Below are positions 42,477-50,736 of a stretch of DNA of 64,000 nt, piece after piece. Positions within the stretch are counted from its first letter, which is position 1; the number at the start of each line of letters is the position of its first letter. The translations under genes were made by a program, and so were the position numbers. Source of the stretch: Variovorax sp. KK3 (GTDB taxonomy: Bacteria > Pseudomonadota > Gammaproteobacteria > Burkholderiales > Burkholderiaceae_C); contig NZ_LYVO01000033.1 in the NCBI RefSeq assembly GCF_001984055.1, positions 1 through 64,000 of the forward strand. The letters run 5' to 3'. The notes under the pieces are model-generated. The model worked only from the letters and a program-made list of their open reading frames with translations, ran no database searches and was not told the DNA's origin.

Positions 42477-42969
42477 GGGGCACCTTCTCTTGCACGTTCT
42501 TTTGCATCATTTCCGCGGCGTCCATCACGGACTCCACGATCTGGCTGTAGCCGGTGCAACGGCACAGGTTGCCGTTGAGGCCCTTGCGGACCTCGTGCTC
42601 CGTGGGGTGGGGGTTCTTCGCGAGCAAGGCGCACGAGGCCATGACGAAGCCCGGCGTGCAATACCCGCACTGCAGGCCGCCGCAGCGCATGAAGGCGTCC
42701 TGCACGGGGTGAAGCTCGTCGCCGCGGGCCAGGCCTTCGACGGTGGTGATGGCGCAGCCGTCGGCGTGCACCGCCAGCGACAGGCAGGACTTCACGACCT
42801 CGCCGTCGACCAGCACCGAGCAGGCGCCGCAGACGCCGGTCTCGCAGCCGCGCTTGGTGCCCGTGAGGTGCAGGTCGTCGCGCAGTAAGTCGGCGAGCAG
42901 GCGTCGCGCGGAAACCTGCGTCTCCTGCCGCTCTCCGTTGACGACCAATGCGATCGTGTGAAGGCTCAT
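42466..42969 (-). CDS. 2Fe-2S subunit of a xanthine-oxidase-family molybdoenzyme
   Basis: The 167-residue protein has both clusters of the family. The plant-type [2Fe-2S] uses Cys42, Cys47, Cys50 and Cys62 (GCETGVCGAC...SC). The helical C-terminal cluster uses Cys101 and Cys104 (CGGLQCGYCTPGF) plus Cys136 and Cys138 (NLCRCTGY). It transfers electrons from the Mo centre to the FAD subunit. The start overlaps the FAD-subunit stop by four bases (ATGA), so the three subunits are coupled. Confidence 0.96.
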   Translation of the reverse strand: MSLHTIALVVNGERQETQVSARRLLADLLRDDLHLTGTKRGCETGVCGACSVLVDGEVVKSCLSLAVHADGCAITTVEGLARGDELHPVQDAFMRCGGLQCGYCTPGFVMASCALLAKNPHPTEHEVRKGLNGNLCRCTGYSQIVESVMDAAEMMQKNVQEKVPHGN

Positions 42970-43838
42970 GTCTCTTCTCCAGTCAGGCCGAACAGGTCGG
43001 CGATGGTGCGGCGGCATGCGATGCGGACCATGTCGCGCCGGAAGTCGGCGGTGCCGCGGTTGTCCGAGATCGGGTCGATCTCGGCCGCGACGATGTCGGC
43101 GGCCTCCGCAGCCACCATCGGGTCGACGGTCCTGCCGCGCAGGAATTCCTCGGCACGGGCGAGGCGGCCCGGCACGGGTACCGAGGCGCCCACCACCAGC
43201 CGCGCCTCGCGGCACAGCGCGCCATCGCGCCGCACCACCAGCGACACGCTGGCGAGCGGCCGGTGCTCGGCAGCCGTGCGCAAGAAGCGCGTGTAGCGGC
43301 CGTCGGCGCCGGGCTGCGGCGGCGGCACGCGGATGGCGACCAGCAGTTCGTCGGGTTCGAGCGCGGTCACGTAGTAGTCGACGAGGAATTCCTCGATCGA
43401 CAGCGTGCGCTCGCCGCGCGCGCTGCCCAGCACCACCTGGGCGCCATGCGCCATCAGGCAGCCGGGCGGGTCGGTGGCCGGGTCGGCGTAGCAGAGGTTG
43501 CCGCCCAGCGTGCCCTGGTTGCGCACCTGCGGGTTGGCGACCTGCGCGGCCATGGCGGCAAGCGTCGGGTAGTGCTGCCGCACGACGTCGGCGCGCGCCA
43601 GCTCGGCGTGCCTGACCAGCGCGCCGATGCGCAGGCCCTGCTGCGGATCGAAATTGATGCCCCACATGCCATCGAGCCGCAGGGCCGACACCACGTGCGA
43701 GGGCGCCACCATGCGCTGCCGCATCGCCAGCAGCAAGGCCGTGCCGCCGGCCATTACGCGGCATTCGTCGCCCAGGTCGGCCAGCATGCGGCTGGCTTCC
43801 GCCACGGTACGCGGTTCGAGGAATTCGAAGTCATGCAT
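42966..43838 (-). CDS. FAD-binding medium subunit of the molybdoenzyme
   Basis: The 290-residue protein has the CoxM/XdhB FAD-binding fold. It starts MHDFEFLEPRTVAEASRML and has RVMAGGTALLLAMRQR (first FAD loop) and the second FAD loop NQGTLGGNLCYADPATD. It mediates electron exit from the enzyme. The start at 43838 overlaps the large-subunit stop by eight bases. Confidence 0.95.
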   Translation of the reverse strand: MHDFEFLEPRTVAEASRMLADLGDECRVMAGGTALLLAMRQRMVAPSHVVSALRLDGMWGINFDPQQGLRIGALVRHAELARADVVRQHYPTLAAMAAQVANPQVRNQGTLGGNLCYADPATDPPGCLMAHGAQVVLGSARGERTLSIEEFLVDYYVTALEPDELLVAIRVPPPQPGADGRYTRFLRTAAEHRPLASVSLVVRRDGALCREARLVVGASVPVPGRLARAEEFLRGRTVDPMVAAEAADIVAAEIDPISDNRGTADFRRDMVRIACRRTIADLFGLTGEET

Positions 43839-46122
43839 GGCGCGGCTCCTCGCGGCGGCGCAGCGCGGCCAGCACCTTCTCGGGCGTAATCGGCAGCTCG
43901 GTGATGCGCACGCCGACCGCGTCGAACACGGCGTTGGCGATGGCGCCCGGGCCGGGCAGGATGGCGGTTTCGCTCGCGCCCTTGGCGCCGTAGGGGCCGT
44001 TGGGGTCGTTCGATTCGACGATGCCGCTGCGCAGCATGGGCAGGGCGTCGGGCGAGGGCATCGTGTAGTCGGCGAAGTTGCCGTTGACGATGCGACCGTC
44101 TTCCACCTGCAGGCGCTCGTAGAGCGTCCAGCCGATGGCCTGGGCCGCCGCACCGTTGCTCTGGCCGTGCACAGCGAGCGGGTTGAGGGCCTTGCCGCAG
44201 TCGTCGGAGACGAAGCTGTCGACCAGCGTGACCTGGCCGGTCTCGGTGTCGACCTCGACCTCGACCGCCTGCGCCGCGAAGGAATAGGCCGGTGCGATGT
44301 TGCCCATGAGCGTGTTCTTGTCGAACATCTCGGTGCGCGCATCCCAGCTGCCGGTGACCTGGATGCCTTCGCCGCCGTGGCGCCAGAGGTGCGCGCGGGC
44401 CAGCTCGGCCAGCGTCAGGCTGCGTTCCGGCGCAGCGCGCAGGTGCACGCTGCCGCCCGCGCACTGCAACTCGGCAGCCGGTGCCTGCAGCATCGTGGCC
44501 GCCTGGTCCATCAGCTTGTCGCGCGCGGCCCGCGCCGCAACGATGGCCGCGTTGCCGGCCGCGATGGTGACGCGCGAGGCCAGCGAGCCGATGCAGAAGG
44601 GCGCGCTGTCGGTGTCGGGTGCGACGACGTGGACGTGCGCCAGCGGAATGTCGAGCTCGTGCGCCACCACCTGGGTCAGCATGGTCATCGCGCCCTGGCC
44701 CATGTCGGCCTCGCTGCAGTGCAGGACGACACGGCCGTCCTCGTTGACCTTCAGCATGACGGTGGAGCCGTCCCAGTCGCCGATGGTGCGGTTGCCGCTC
44801 ACGTGCATGGCCGCGGCCAGGCCCAGGCCGCGCCGCTTGGCGCCGTGGCCGGCGATGCGGCCGCGGCGGGTGTGCCAGCCGATGGCTTCGGTGCACTGCG
44901 CCAGGCACTCGGCCAGGCCCGTGCTGCCGATCTTCCAGCCATGCACCGAGGTCTCGCCGCGCTCCAGGGCATTGAGGCGATGCACGTCGAGCGGGTCGAG
45001 TCCCAGCTTGCGCGCCATGGTGTCGAGGTGGCTGTTCAGCGCGAACAGCATCTGCGTGCCGCCGAAGCCGCGAAAGGCGCCGTGCGGCGGCGTGTGCGTG
45101 TAGACCAGCGTGGCGTGCGAACGCACGTTGGGATTGCGGTGCATGTTGTCGCTGCGCATGGCGCTGACGTGCATCACCTCGGCCGAGAGCCCGCTGTAGG
45201 CGCCGCAGTCGGCGACGATGCGCACGTCCTTGGCGACGATGCGCCCGTCGCGGCTCATGCCCAGCTTGAGCGTGATGCGCTCGGGCACGCTGGTGCAGCA
45301 GGCCAGGAAGTCTTCGAGCCGGTTGTTGACAAGCCGCACCGGCTTGCCGGTGCGCAGCGCGAGCGCGCCGGCGATCAGGCTGTTGGCGTCTTCGATGATC
45401 TTGCCGCCGAAGCCGCCGCCGGTGGTCGACTGGATCACGCGGACGCGCGACACCGGCAGCTCCAGCACGGCGGCCAGGCGCGCGCGTGCCAGGAAGGCCG
45501 ATTGCGTGGAGGTCCACACCTGCAGGCGGCCGTCGGGGTCGACCATGGCCACAGAGGCCATCGGCTCCATGTAGCCCGGGTACTGCGAATGCGTGCTGTA
45601 CGTGGCCTCATGCACCAGGTGGGCTTGTGCGAAGGCCGTGTCGACGTCGCCACGCTCGAATCGAATCTCGTGCGACACGTTGTTCGCGCGGCCGGGATGC
45701 ACGGTCGGCGCCTCGGCATCGAGCGCTTCCTCGGGCGTGAAGAGGGCGGGCAGCTCTTCGTACTCGACCTCGATCAGGTCCAGCGCGTCGCGCGCGATGT
45801 CTTCGCTGGTCGCAGCGACGGCAGCCACTTCCTCGCCGGCGAAGCGCACCACGTCGCGGGCCAGCGTGAGCCGCTCCTTGTGGTGCACGCCCCAGGGCAC
45901 CTGCGGGCCGTCGGCGCCCGTCACGACCGCCTTGACGCCCGGCAGCGCCAGGGCCTGCGTGGTGTCGATGCGCACGATGCGCGCGTGCGGGTAGGGGCTG
46001 CGCAGCACCTTCCCGTGCAGCATGCCGGGCAGCTGGATGTCGCCCGCATACTGCGCGCGGCCCATCACCTTGGCGCGTGCGTTGACCTGGGGCACCGAGG
46101 TGCCCAGCGTGGATTCGCTCAT
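43831..46122 (-). CDS. Molybdopterin-binding large subunit (xanthine dehydrogenase / CoxL family)
   Basis: The 763-residue catalytic subunit binds molybdopterin cytosine dinucleotide. Family motifs are QSTTGGGFGGKIIEDAN, PPHGAFRGFGGTQ, GNRTIGDWDGS and the catalytic Glu718 in GAKGASETAILPGPG. The loop that in form-I CO dehydrogenase contains a Cys (AYRCSFR) here reads PHGAFRGFG, so it is not a CO dehydrogenase. It hydroxylates a heteroaromatic, aldehyde or acyl-CoA substrate that cannot be named from sequence. It starts ten bases after the Bug protein gene. MCD-maturation genes are not in the cluster. Confidence 0.94.
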   Translation of the reverse strand: MSESTLGTSVPQVNARAKVMGRAQYAGDIQLPGMLHGKVLRSPYPHARIVRIDTTQALALPGVKAVVTGADGPQVPWGVHHKERLTLARDVVRFAGEEVAAVAATSEDIARDALDLIEVEYEELPALFTPEEALDAEAPTVHPGRANNVSHEIRFERGDVDTAFAQAHLVHEATYSTHSQYPGYMEPMASVAMVDPDGRLQVWTSTQSAFLARARLAAVLELPVSRVRVIQSTTGGGFGGKIIEDANSLIAGALALRTGKPVRLVNNRLEDFLACCTSVPERITLKLGMSRDGRIVAKDVRIVADCGAYSGLSAEVMHVSAMRSDNMHRNPNVRSHATLVYTHTPPHGAFRGFGGTQMLFALNSHLDTMARKLGLDPLDVHRLNALERGETSVHGWKIGSTGLAECLAQCTEAIGWHTRRGRIAGHGAKRRGLGLAAAMHVSGNRTIGDWDGSTVMLKVNEDGRVVLHCSEADMGQGAMTMLTQVVAHELDIPLAHVHVVAPDTDSAPFCIGSLASRVTIAAGNAAIVAARAARDKLMDQAATMLQAPAAELQCAGGSVHLRAAPERSLTLAELARAHLWRHGGEGIQVTGSWDARTEMFDKNTLMGNIAPAYSFAAQAVEVEVDTETGQVTLVDSFVSDDCGKALNPLAVHGQSNGAAAQAIGWTLYERLQVEDGRIVNGNFADYTMPSPDALPMLRSGIVESNDPNGPYGAKGASETAILPGPGAIANAVFDAVGVRITELPITPEKVLAALRRREEPRHA

Positions 46123-46132
46123 GGGAGCCGCC

Positions 46133-47125
46133 TCAGTCGGCCGTGATGGCCAGGTCCTTGATCAGCTTGCCCATCGCCTGGTATTCGGTGGCGTTGGTCT
46201 TGGCCAGCACCTCGGGTGCGCCGCCGACCGGCAGGGCGCCGAAGGTCGCGAGCTTGGCCACCACCTCGGGCGACTTGACGATCTCGTTGAGGTGGCTGTT
46301 GAGCAGCCGCACCACGTCCGCCGGCGTGCCCTTGGGCGCGAAAAAGCCGTTCCACGCGCCGACCACCACGTCCTTGTAGCCCGCTTCCACCAGCGTGGGC
46401 ACGTTGGGCGCGAGCGGCGAGCGCTTGGCGTCGCCGATGGCCAGCGGCGTGAGCCGGGCCGTGCTGGTGTACTGGCTCACCACGCCGAGCGTGACCCACG
46501 CCGTGTCCACGTGGCCTGCCACCACGTCGTTGACCGAGGGCGCGACGCCGCGGTAGGGCACGTGCGTGATCTTCACGTTGGCGGCGCGGTTCAGCCATTC
46601 GCCGACGATGTGCATCGGCGAGCCCGCGCCGGGGCTCGCGTAGGTGAGCGACTTGCCCGACTTGGTCAGCGCGATCATCTCTGGCACCGACTTCACGCCG
46701 ACGCCGGGGTACGCGACCAGCACGAGGGGCTGCGTGGCGATCTGCACGATCGGCTCGAAGCCGTTGAGCACGTCGTAGCTGGCGGCCGGCGACAGGCGCA
46801 TCACCATGGGCGCGGTGGTGAACGGGTTCGGCGTGAACAGCAGCGTGTAGCCGTCGGGCGCCGCACGGCCGACGAAGCCGTTGCCGATCGTGCCGCCGGC
46901 GCCGGGCTTGTTGTCGACGATCACGGGCTGGTTCAGGCGCTGCGACAAGCGCTCGGCGAGCATGCGCGCGATCGAGTCGGTGTCGCTGCCGGGCGGGTAG
47001 GAGACGACGACGGAGATCGGCTTGGCCGGGTAGGCCGTCTGGGCTGCCGCCGGAAGGATGGCGGAGCAATAGCCGCAGGTGAGCGCGAGGGCACCGAGCG
47101 CAAGTTGACGACGAAGGGTGTTCAT
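46133..47125 (-). CDS. Bug-family (tripartite tricarboxylate transporter) solute-binding protein
   Basis: The 330-residue protein has a signal peptide (about residues 1-28, ending AAAQ). Bug-fold blocks follow: [54 protein letters not shown] and [20 protein letters not shown]. It binds a small, probably carboxylated, solute in the periplasm. No TctA/TctB permease is nearby, as is common for these orphans. GGGAG lies upstream. It is the first gene of the molybdoenzyme operon and likely binds its substrate or an inducer. Confidence 0.93.
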   Translation of the reverse strand: MNTLRRQLALGALALTCGYCSAILPAAAQTAYPAKPISVVVSYPPGSDTDSIARMLAERLSQRLNQPVIVDNKPGAGGTIGNGFVGRAAPDGYTLLFTPNPFTTAPMVMRLSPAASYDVLNGFEPIVQIATQPLVLVAYPGVGVKSVPEMIALTKSGKSLTYASPGAGSPMHIVGEWLNRAANVKITHVPYRGVAPSVNDVVAGHVDTAWVTLGVVSQYTSTARLTPLAIGDAKRSPLAPNVPTLVEAGYKDVVVGAWNGFFAPKGTPADVVRLLNSHLNEIVKSPEVVAKLATFGALPVGGAPEVLAKTNATEYQAMGKLIKDLAITAD

Positions 47126-47173
47126 GTGGGTGGCTCCCGGGCTTGGCCCGCAGCAGGTGGTTGAAGAAGGCGT

Positions 47174-47191
47174 GCGAATTCTGGAATTCGC
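47174..47191. promoter_or_regulatory. 18-bp palindrome between IclR and the molybdoenzyme operon
   Basis: GCGAATTC-TG-GAATTCGC is a perfect palindrome with 8-bp arms, 49 bases before the Bug start and 32 before the IclR start. Such palindromes in divergent promoters are typical IclR operators. Confidence 0.75.
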
Positions 47192-47208
47192 GACCCCGCG
47201 CCGCCAGA

Positions 47209-47214
47209 CATAAT
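47209..47214 (+). promoter_or_regulatory. Candidate -10 element for a near-leaderless iclR-type mRNA
   Basis: CATAAT matches the -10 consensus at five of six positions and ends nine bases before the ATG at 47223. Transcription would start within about two bases of the ATG. No Shine-Dalgarno is visible. The expected -35 position falls inside the palindrome. Confidence 0.45.
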
Positions 47215-47222
47215 TTCACTCA

Positions 47223-48077
47223 ATGAACCAATCGAAGCGCGATGCATTCCGCGGCGCCGGCCCTGCGCCCGGCGTGAAGTCGATCACCGCCCTGCGGCGG
47301 GGGCTCGACGTGTTCTGGTCCATCCAGCAGTCGTCCGCGGCAACGCTGGCGGACCTGCACCGCCAGACCTCGCTGTCGAAGGCGACCTTGCTTCGCATCC
47401 TGAAGACGCTGCAGGAGGCCGGCTGGATCGCGCGCAACGAGGTCGAGAACCGCTACGTGCCGGCGGCGAGCCCCGGCGAGTCGGGGCTCGCGGTGGCATG
47501 GCGCACGCGCCTGTCGGCCCTGGCGACGCAGCCGCGGGAGCAGCTCCAGAAGGTCGTGCCCTGGCCCATCGACCTGGCGGTGCGCGACGGACTGGCGATG
47601 CTGATCCTCGACACCAACCGGCCGATCAACGGGCTCGCCGTCAACTACCGGGTGCTGGGCTTCCGCCCGCGGCTGCTGCTGTCGTCATTGGGCCGCTGCT
47701 ACCTGGCCTTCTGCCCCGATGACGAGCGCCGGCGGCTGCTCGACGCGCTGGCCCGCTCGCCTTACGAGGTCGACCGCGCGGCATTGAAATCGCACGGCGC
47801 CCGCGACTGGGCGAGCCGATATCGAGCGCAGGGCTATGCGTCGCGCGACCCGAGCCCGACCAGCATGGATTCGCCGGAGCGCTTCGGCGCGATCTCGGTG
47901 CCCATCGTTCTGGATGGCGCAGTGGTCGCCTGCATGAGCTGCGCGTGGCTGCCGGCCGTGGCCACCGAGCAGCAGATCGTGGAGCGCCATCTCGCGGACC
48001 TCAAGGTCGCAGCGCGTGCCGTGCAAGACCGGCTGTCGGCCGCGCGCTTTCCGGCCGCGGCGCCGGACGTGCAGTAG
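47223..48077 (+). CDS. IclR-family regulator of the molybdoenzyme operon
   Basis: The 284-residue protein has an IclR winged helix at about residues 18-75 (SITALRRGLDVFWSIQQSS, SLSKATLLRILKTLQEAGWI). The effector domain has DLAVRDGLAMLILDT, GRCYLAFCPDDERRR and FGAISVPIVLDGAVVACMS. It resembles MhpR-like regulators of aromatic catabolism in length and motif order. It is divergent from the Bug/molybdoenzyme operon across an 18-bp palindrome, and its 3' end overlaps the next gene by 77 bases. Confidence 0.93.
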   Translation: MNQSKRDAFRGAGPAPGVKSITALRRGLDVFWSIQQSSAATLADLHRQTSLSKATLLRILKTLQEAGWIARNEVENRYVPAASPGESGLAVAWRTRLSALATQPREQLQKVVPWPIDLAVRDGLAMLILDTNRPINGLAVNYRVLGFRPRLLLSSLGRCYLAFCPDDERRRLLDALARSPYEVDRAALKSHGARDWASRYRAQGYASRDPSPTSMDSPERFGAISVPIVLDGAVVACMSCAWLPAVATEQQIVERHLADLKVAARAVQDRLSAARFPAAAPDVQ

Positions 48078-48999
48078 CCGGCCCGGTCCCGAGCAGCAGT
48101 GCCTTCACCGCAGGGCGCTCGAACCAGGCCACCAGGTGGTCCAGCATCGCGCGGACCTGGGGCGCCATGTGTGCCCTCGTCGCATAGATGGCACACACGT
48201 CGAGGGCGGGCGGCTCGAAGTCCGGCAGCACCTGCACCAGTTGCCCGGCTTCGAGATGCTTGGCCACCGACAGGTAGGGTTGCATGGTGATGCCGCCATC
48301 GTCCAGAGCAGCCGCCAGCAGGAAGAGCGAATCGTCGGCGCACAGGTGGCTTCGGATCGGCACGTCGACGGCGGCCTCGTCCTGACGCGCGCGCAGCCTC
48401 CAGCTCGACAGGCCCAGCGGCGCATAGACGGCGCAGTCATGGTGCAGCAGATCCGCGGGCGCCCTCGGCATGCCCCGGCGCGCGAGGTAGTTCGGCGAGG
48501 CGCACAGCACCGACATGCACACCCCGAGTGGCCGGGCGACCAAACTGCCGTCGAGCCCCGAATGGATGCGAACGGCCAGATCGACGCGATCGTCCACCAG
48601 GTGCAGCGCGCGGTTGTCGACGGCAAGCGCCACACCCACGTCGGGATGATCCCGATGAAACGCGGACACGGCGGCCGCCAGCGTCGCCTGCCCCAGCGAA
48701 TGCGAACAGCTCATGCGGATCTGGCCTCGCAGCGGGTGGCTGTCGACGGGCCGCGACTGGGCCAGTTGGCGGGCGTGCGACAGCATGTCCCTGCATCGCC
48801 TCAACGCTTCCTCGCCACCCGGCGTGAGCGAGATGCTTCGTGTCGTCCTGTTCAACAGGCGCACGCCCACCCAGCATTCCATGTCGACGAGATGGCGCGA
48901 GACCATGGCGCGCGACATGCCCAGGGCGTCCGCGGCCGCGCTCAAGGACGAGCGCTCGGCGATCGCCACGAACACTTCGGAGGCGGTCAGGCGATCCAT
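48001..48999 (-). CDS. LysR-family regulator divergent from the SnoaL-like gene
   Basis: The 332-residue regulator has a typical N-terminus (MDRLTASEVFVAIAERSSLS, SMSRAMVSRHLVDME-like helix: LGMSRAMVSRHLVDMECWVG) and effector-domain blocks VDLAVRIHSGLDGSLVARPLG (core) and DDGGITMQPYLSVA. The last about 25 residues are Arg/Pro/Ala-rich and lie in the 77-base overlap with the convergent IclR gene. It is divergent from the SnoaL-like gene and probably controls it. Ligand unknown. Confidence 0.9.
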   Translation of the reverse strand: MDRLTASEVFVAIAERSSLSAAADALGMSRAMVSRHLVDMECWVGVRLLNRTTRSISLTPGGEEALRRCRDMLSHARQLAQSRPVDSHPLRGQIRMSCSHSLGQATLAAAVSAFHRDHPDVGVALAVDNRALHLVDDRVDLAVRIHSGLDGSLVARPLGVCMSVLCASPNYLARRGMPRAPADLLHHDCAVYAPLGLSSWRLRARQDEAAVDVPIRSHLCADDSLFLLAAALDDGGITMQPYLSVAKHLEAGQLVQVLPDFEPPALDVCAIYATRAHMAPQVRAMLDHLVAWFERPAVKALLLGTGPATARPAPRPESARPTAGLARHALRP

Positions 49000-49107
49000 T
49001 TGTCAACGATGCCGCGACACAGAATTGCACGCACGGGGCTCCTTCTTCGGCCGTGCTGCCTCTAGCATCGTCCGGCCGATCCTGGCGCTTTTCATTCCCG
49101 AACCTCC

Positions 49108-49575
49108 ATGCGTCACTCTTCAAAGATTTCCTGCTTGCTGGCCATTGGCGCCATCGCCGTCCAGATGTCGTTCGCTCCGGTCGCCTCTGCCGGCACGCCT
49201 GCCGAAGAGGCCAATCGCGCCGCGGTGCTCGATTTCTACGAAAAAGGCCTGAACCAGAAGAACGCGGATGCCGCGCTGGTTCACGTCGGCAACCGCTACG
49301 TTCAGCACAACCCCAATGCCGCGGACGGCCCCGAGGGCTTTCGCAAGTTCATCGCCTTCCTCGCCGAGAAGTTTCCGCAGTCGCGCAGCATCATCAAGCG
49401 CTCGTTCGTCGAGGGCGACTACGTGATCCTGCACGTCCACGCCCTGCGCGAACCCAACACGCGCGGCAACGCGATCATCGACATCTTCAAGCTCGAGAAC
49501 GGCAAGATCGTCGAGCATTGGGACGTCAACCAACCCGTGCCGGAGAAGGCCGCGAACGACAACGGCATGTTCTAG
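49108..49575 (+). CDS. Exported SnoaL-like protein
   Basis: The 155-residue protein has a signal peptide (about residues 1-28, ending ASAG). A SnoaL/NTF2-like fold follows with AVLDFYEKGLNQKNADAAL, VGNRYVQHNPNAADGPEGF and IDIFKLENGKIVEHWDVNQP. Family members are small alpha+beta-barrel hydrolases or aldol-condensing enzymes, but many are unassigned. The gene is divergent from a LysR regulator and its stop overlaps the convergent hydroxy-acid oxidase by four bases. Function unknown. Confidence 0.88.
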   Translation: MRHSSKISCLLAIGAIAVQMSFAPVASAGTPAEEANRAAVLDFYEKGLNQKNADAALVHVGNRYVQHNPNAADGPEGFRKFIAFLAEKFPQSRSIIKRSFVEGDYVILHVHALREPNTRGNAIIDIFKLENGKIVEHWDVNQPVPEKAANDNGMF

Positions 49576-50717
49576 GGTAGCCACTCGGCCGGCGCCAGGT
49601 GGTTCCGGCCGACGTCGCCCATGGCCGTCACGCCCAGCAGCGCCGCAGCGCGCTCGAGTTCCTGCCGCAGCATCGCCAGCACGGCGTCGACGCCTTGCTC
49701 TCCATCGGCGGCCAGCCCGTAGACCGGGGCGCGGCCCAGCAGCACCCCGTGGGCCCCGAGTGCCAGGGCCTTGAGCACGTCCGTGCCGCGCCTGAAGCCG
49801 CCATCGACGAGCACCGGCTTGCGGCCTTCGACCGCATCGATTACGCCGGGCAAGGCGCTGATCGACGAGGGCGCGCCGTCGAACTGGCGGCCGCCGTGGT
49901 TGGAGACGACGATCGCATCCACGCCCTGCGAAAGGGCGCGCTGGGCATCCTTGGGGTGAAGAATGCCCTTGAGCAGCAGCGGCCCGTCCCAGTGCTTTCG
50001 CACCCACTGCAGGCTGCTCCAGTCGAGCGTGCGGTCCATCTCGCGCGCCAGTAAGGCCGCCTGGGCCTGGGCATCGCCGGCCTTGCCTTCGGGCACGAGG
50101 TTGACGAACTGCGGTGAGCCCCCCCGGGCCAGCCGCGACAGCCAACCGGGCCGTCGCAGCACGTCGAGGGCGAGACTGGGCGTGACGCGAAAGGGCAGCC
50201 GGAAGGCGTTGCGTGCATCGCGCTCGCGCGCACCGCTGACCGGCACGTCGACCGTGAGCACCAGCGCGCCGAAGCGGGCCGCCTTGGCCCGCTTCAGCAG
50301 CCGCTCGGCGAACAAGCGGTCCGACAGCACGTAGAGCTGCAGCCATTGCAACGCCGGTGCGTCGGCCTCGTGCAAATCCTCGATCAGCGTGTTCGACGCC
50401 GTCGACAGGATGTGGGGAATGCGGGCGCGTGCCGCCGCCCGCGCCAGCATGGCGTCGCCGCGAGGGCGCACGAGGCCGCACAGGCCGATGGGAGCGACGG
50501 CGAAGGGTGCGCTCCAGCGTTCGCCGAAGAGTTCGACGGACAGGTCGATGTGCGCGTTGCCCGCCAGGCAATTGGGCATGAGGCGGACCTTCGCGAGATC
50601 CTGGATGTTCAGGCGCAGCGTCTGCTCGTCCTCCGCCCCGCCGCGAAGGTAGTCGAAGACGAACCTGGGGAGTGCGCAGTTCGCCTTCTTCTCGTAGTCG
50701 CTCGTGTTGATCAGCAT
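49572..50717 (-). CDS. FMN-dependent alpha-hydroxy-acid oxidase (probable (S)-mandelate dehydrogenase)
   Basis: The 381-residue TIM-barrel flavoprotein oxidises 2-hydroxy acids to 2-oxo acids. The catalytic residues are His274 and Arg277 in VVSNHGGRQFDGAPSS, with AVAPIGLCGLVRPRGD and LLKGILHPKDAQRAL typical of the lactate/mandelate group. Residues that separate lactate from mandelate dehydrogenase cannot be judged by eye. The benzoylformate decarboxylase two genes upstream on the same strand makes mandelate the most likely substrate. It starts 19 bases after the Bug gene. Confidence 0.9.
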   Translation of the reverse strand: MLINTSDYEKKANCALPRFVFDYLRGGAEDEQTLRLNIQDLAKVRLMPNCLAGNAHIDLSVELFGERWSAPFAVAPIGLCGLVRPRGDAMLARAAARARIPHILSTASNTLIEDLHEADAPALQWLQLYVLSDRLFAERLLKRAKAARFGALVLTVDVPVSGARERDARNAFRLPFRVTPSLALDVLRRPGWLSRLARGGSPQFVNLVPEGKAGDAQAQAALLAREMDRTLDWSSLQWVRKHWDGPLLLKGILHPKDAQRALSQGVDAIVVSNHGGRQFDGAPSSISALPGVIDAVEGRKPVLVDGGFRRGTDVLKALALGAHGVLLGRAPVYGLAADGEQGVDAVLAMLRQELERAAALLGVTAMGDVGRNHLAPAEWLP

Positions 50718-50736
50718 CGGGTCAGCATATCGGGCA

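Noticed and set aside
43831-46122. CO dehydrogenase large subunit (CoxL form I)
   Set aside because: The Cys-containing active-site loop of form I enzymes is replaced by PHGAFRGFG, so CO oxidation is unlikely despite the CoxG-like neighbour.
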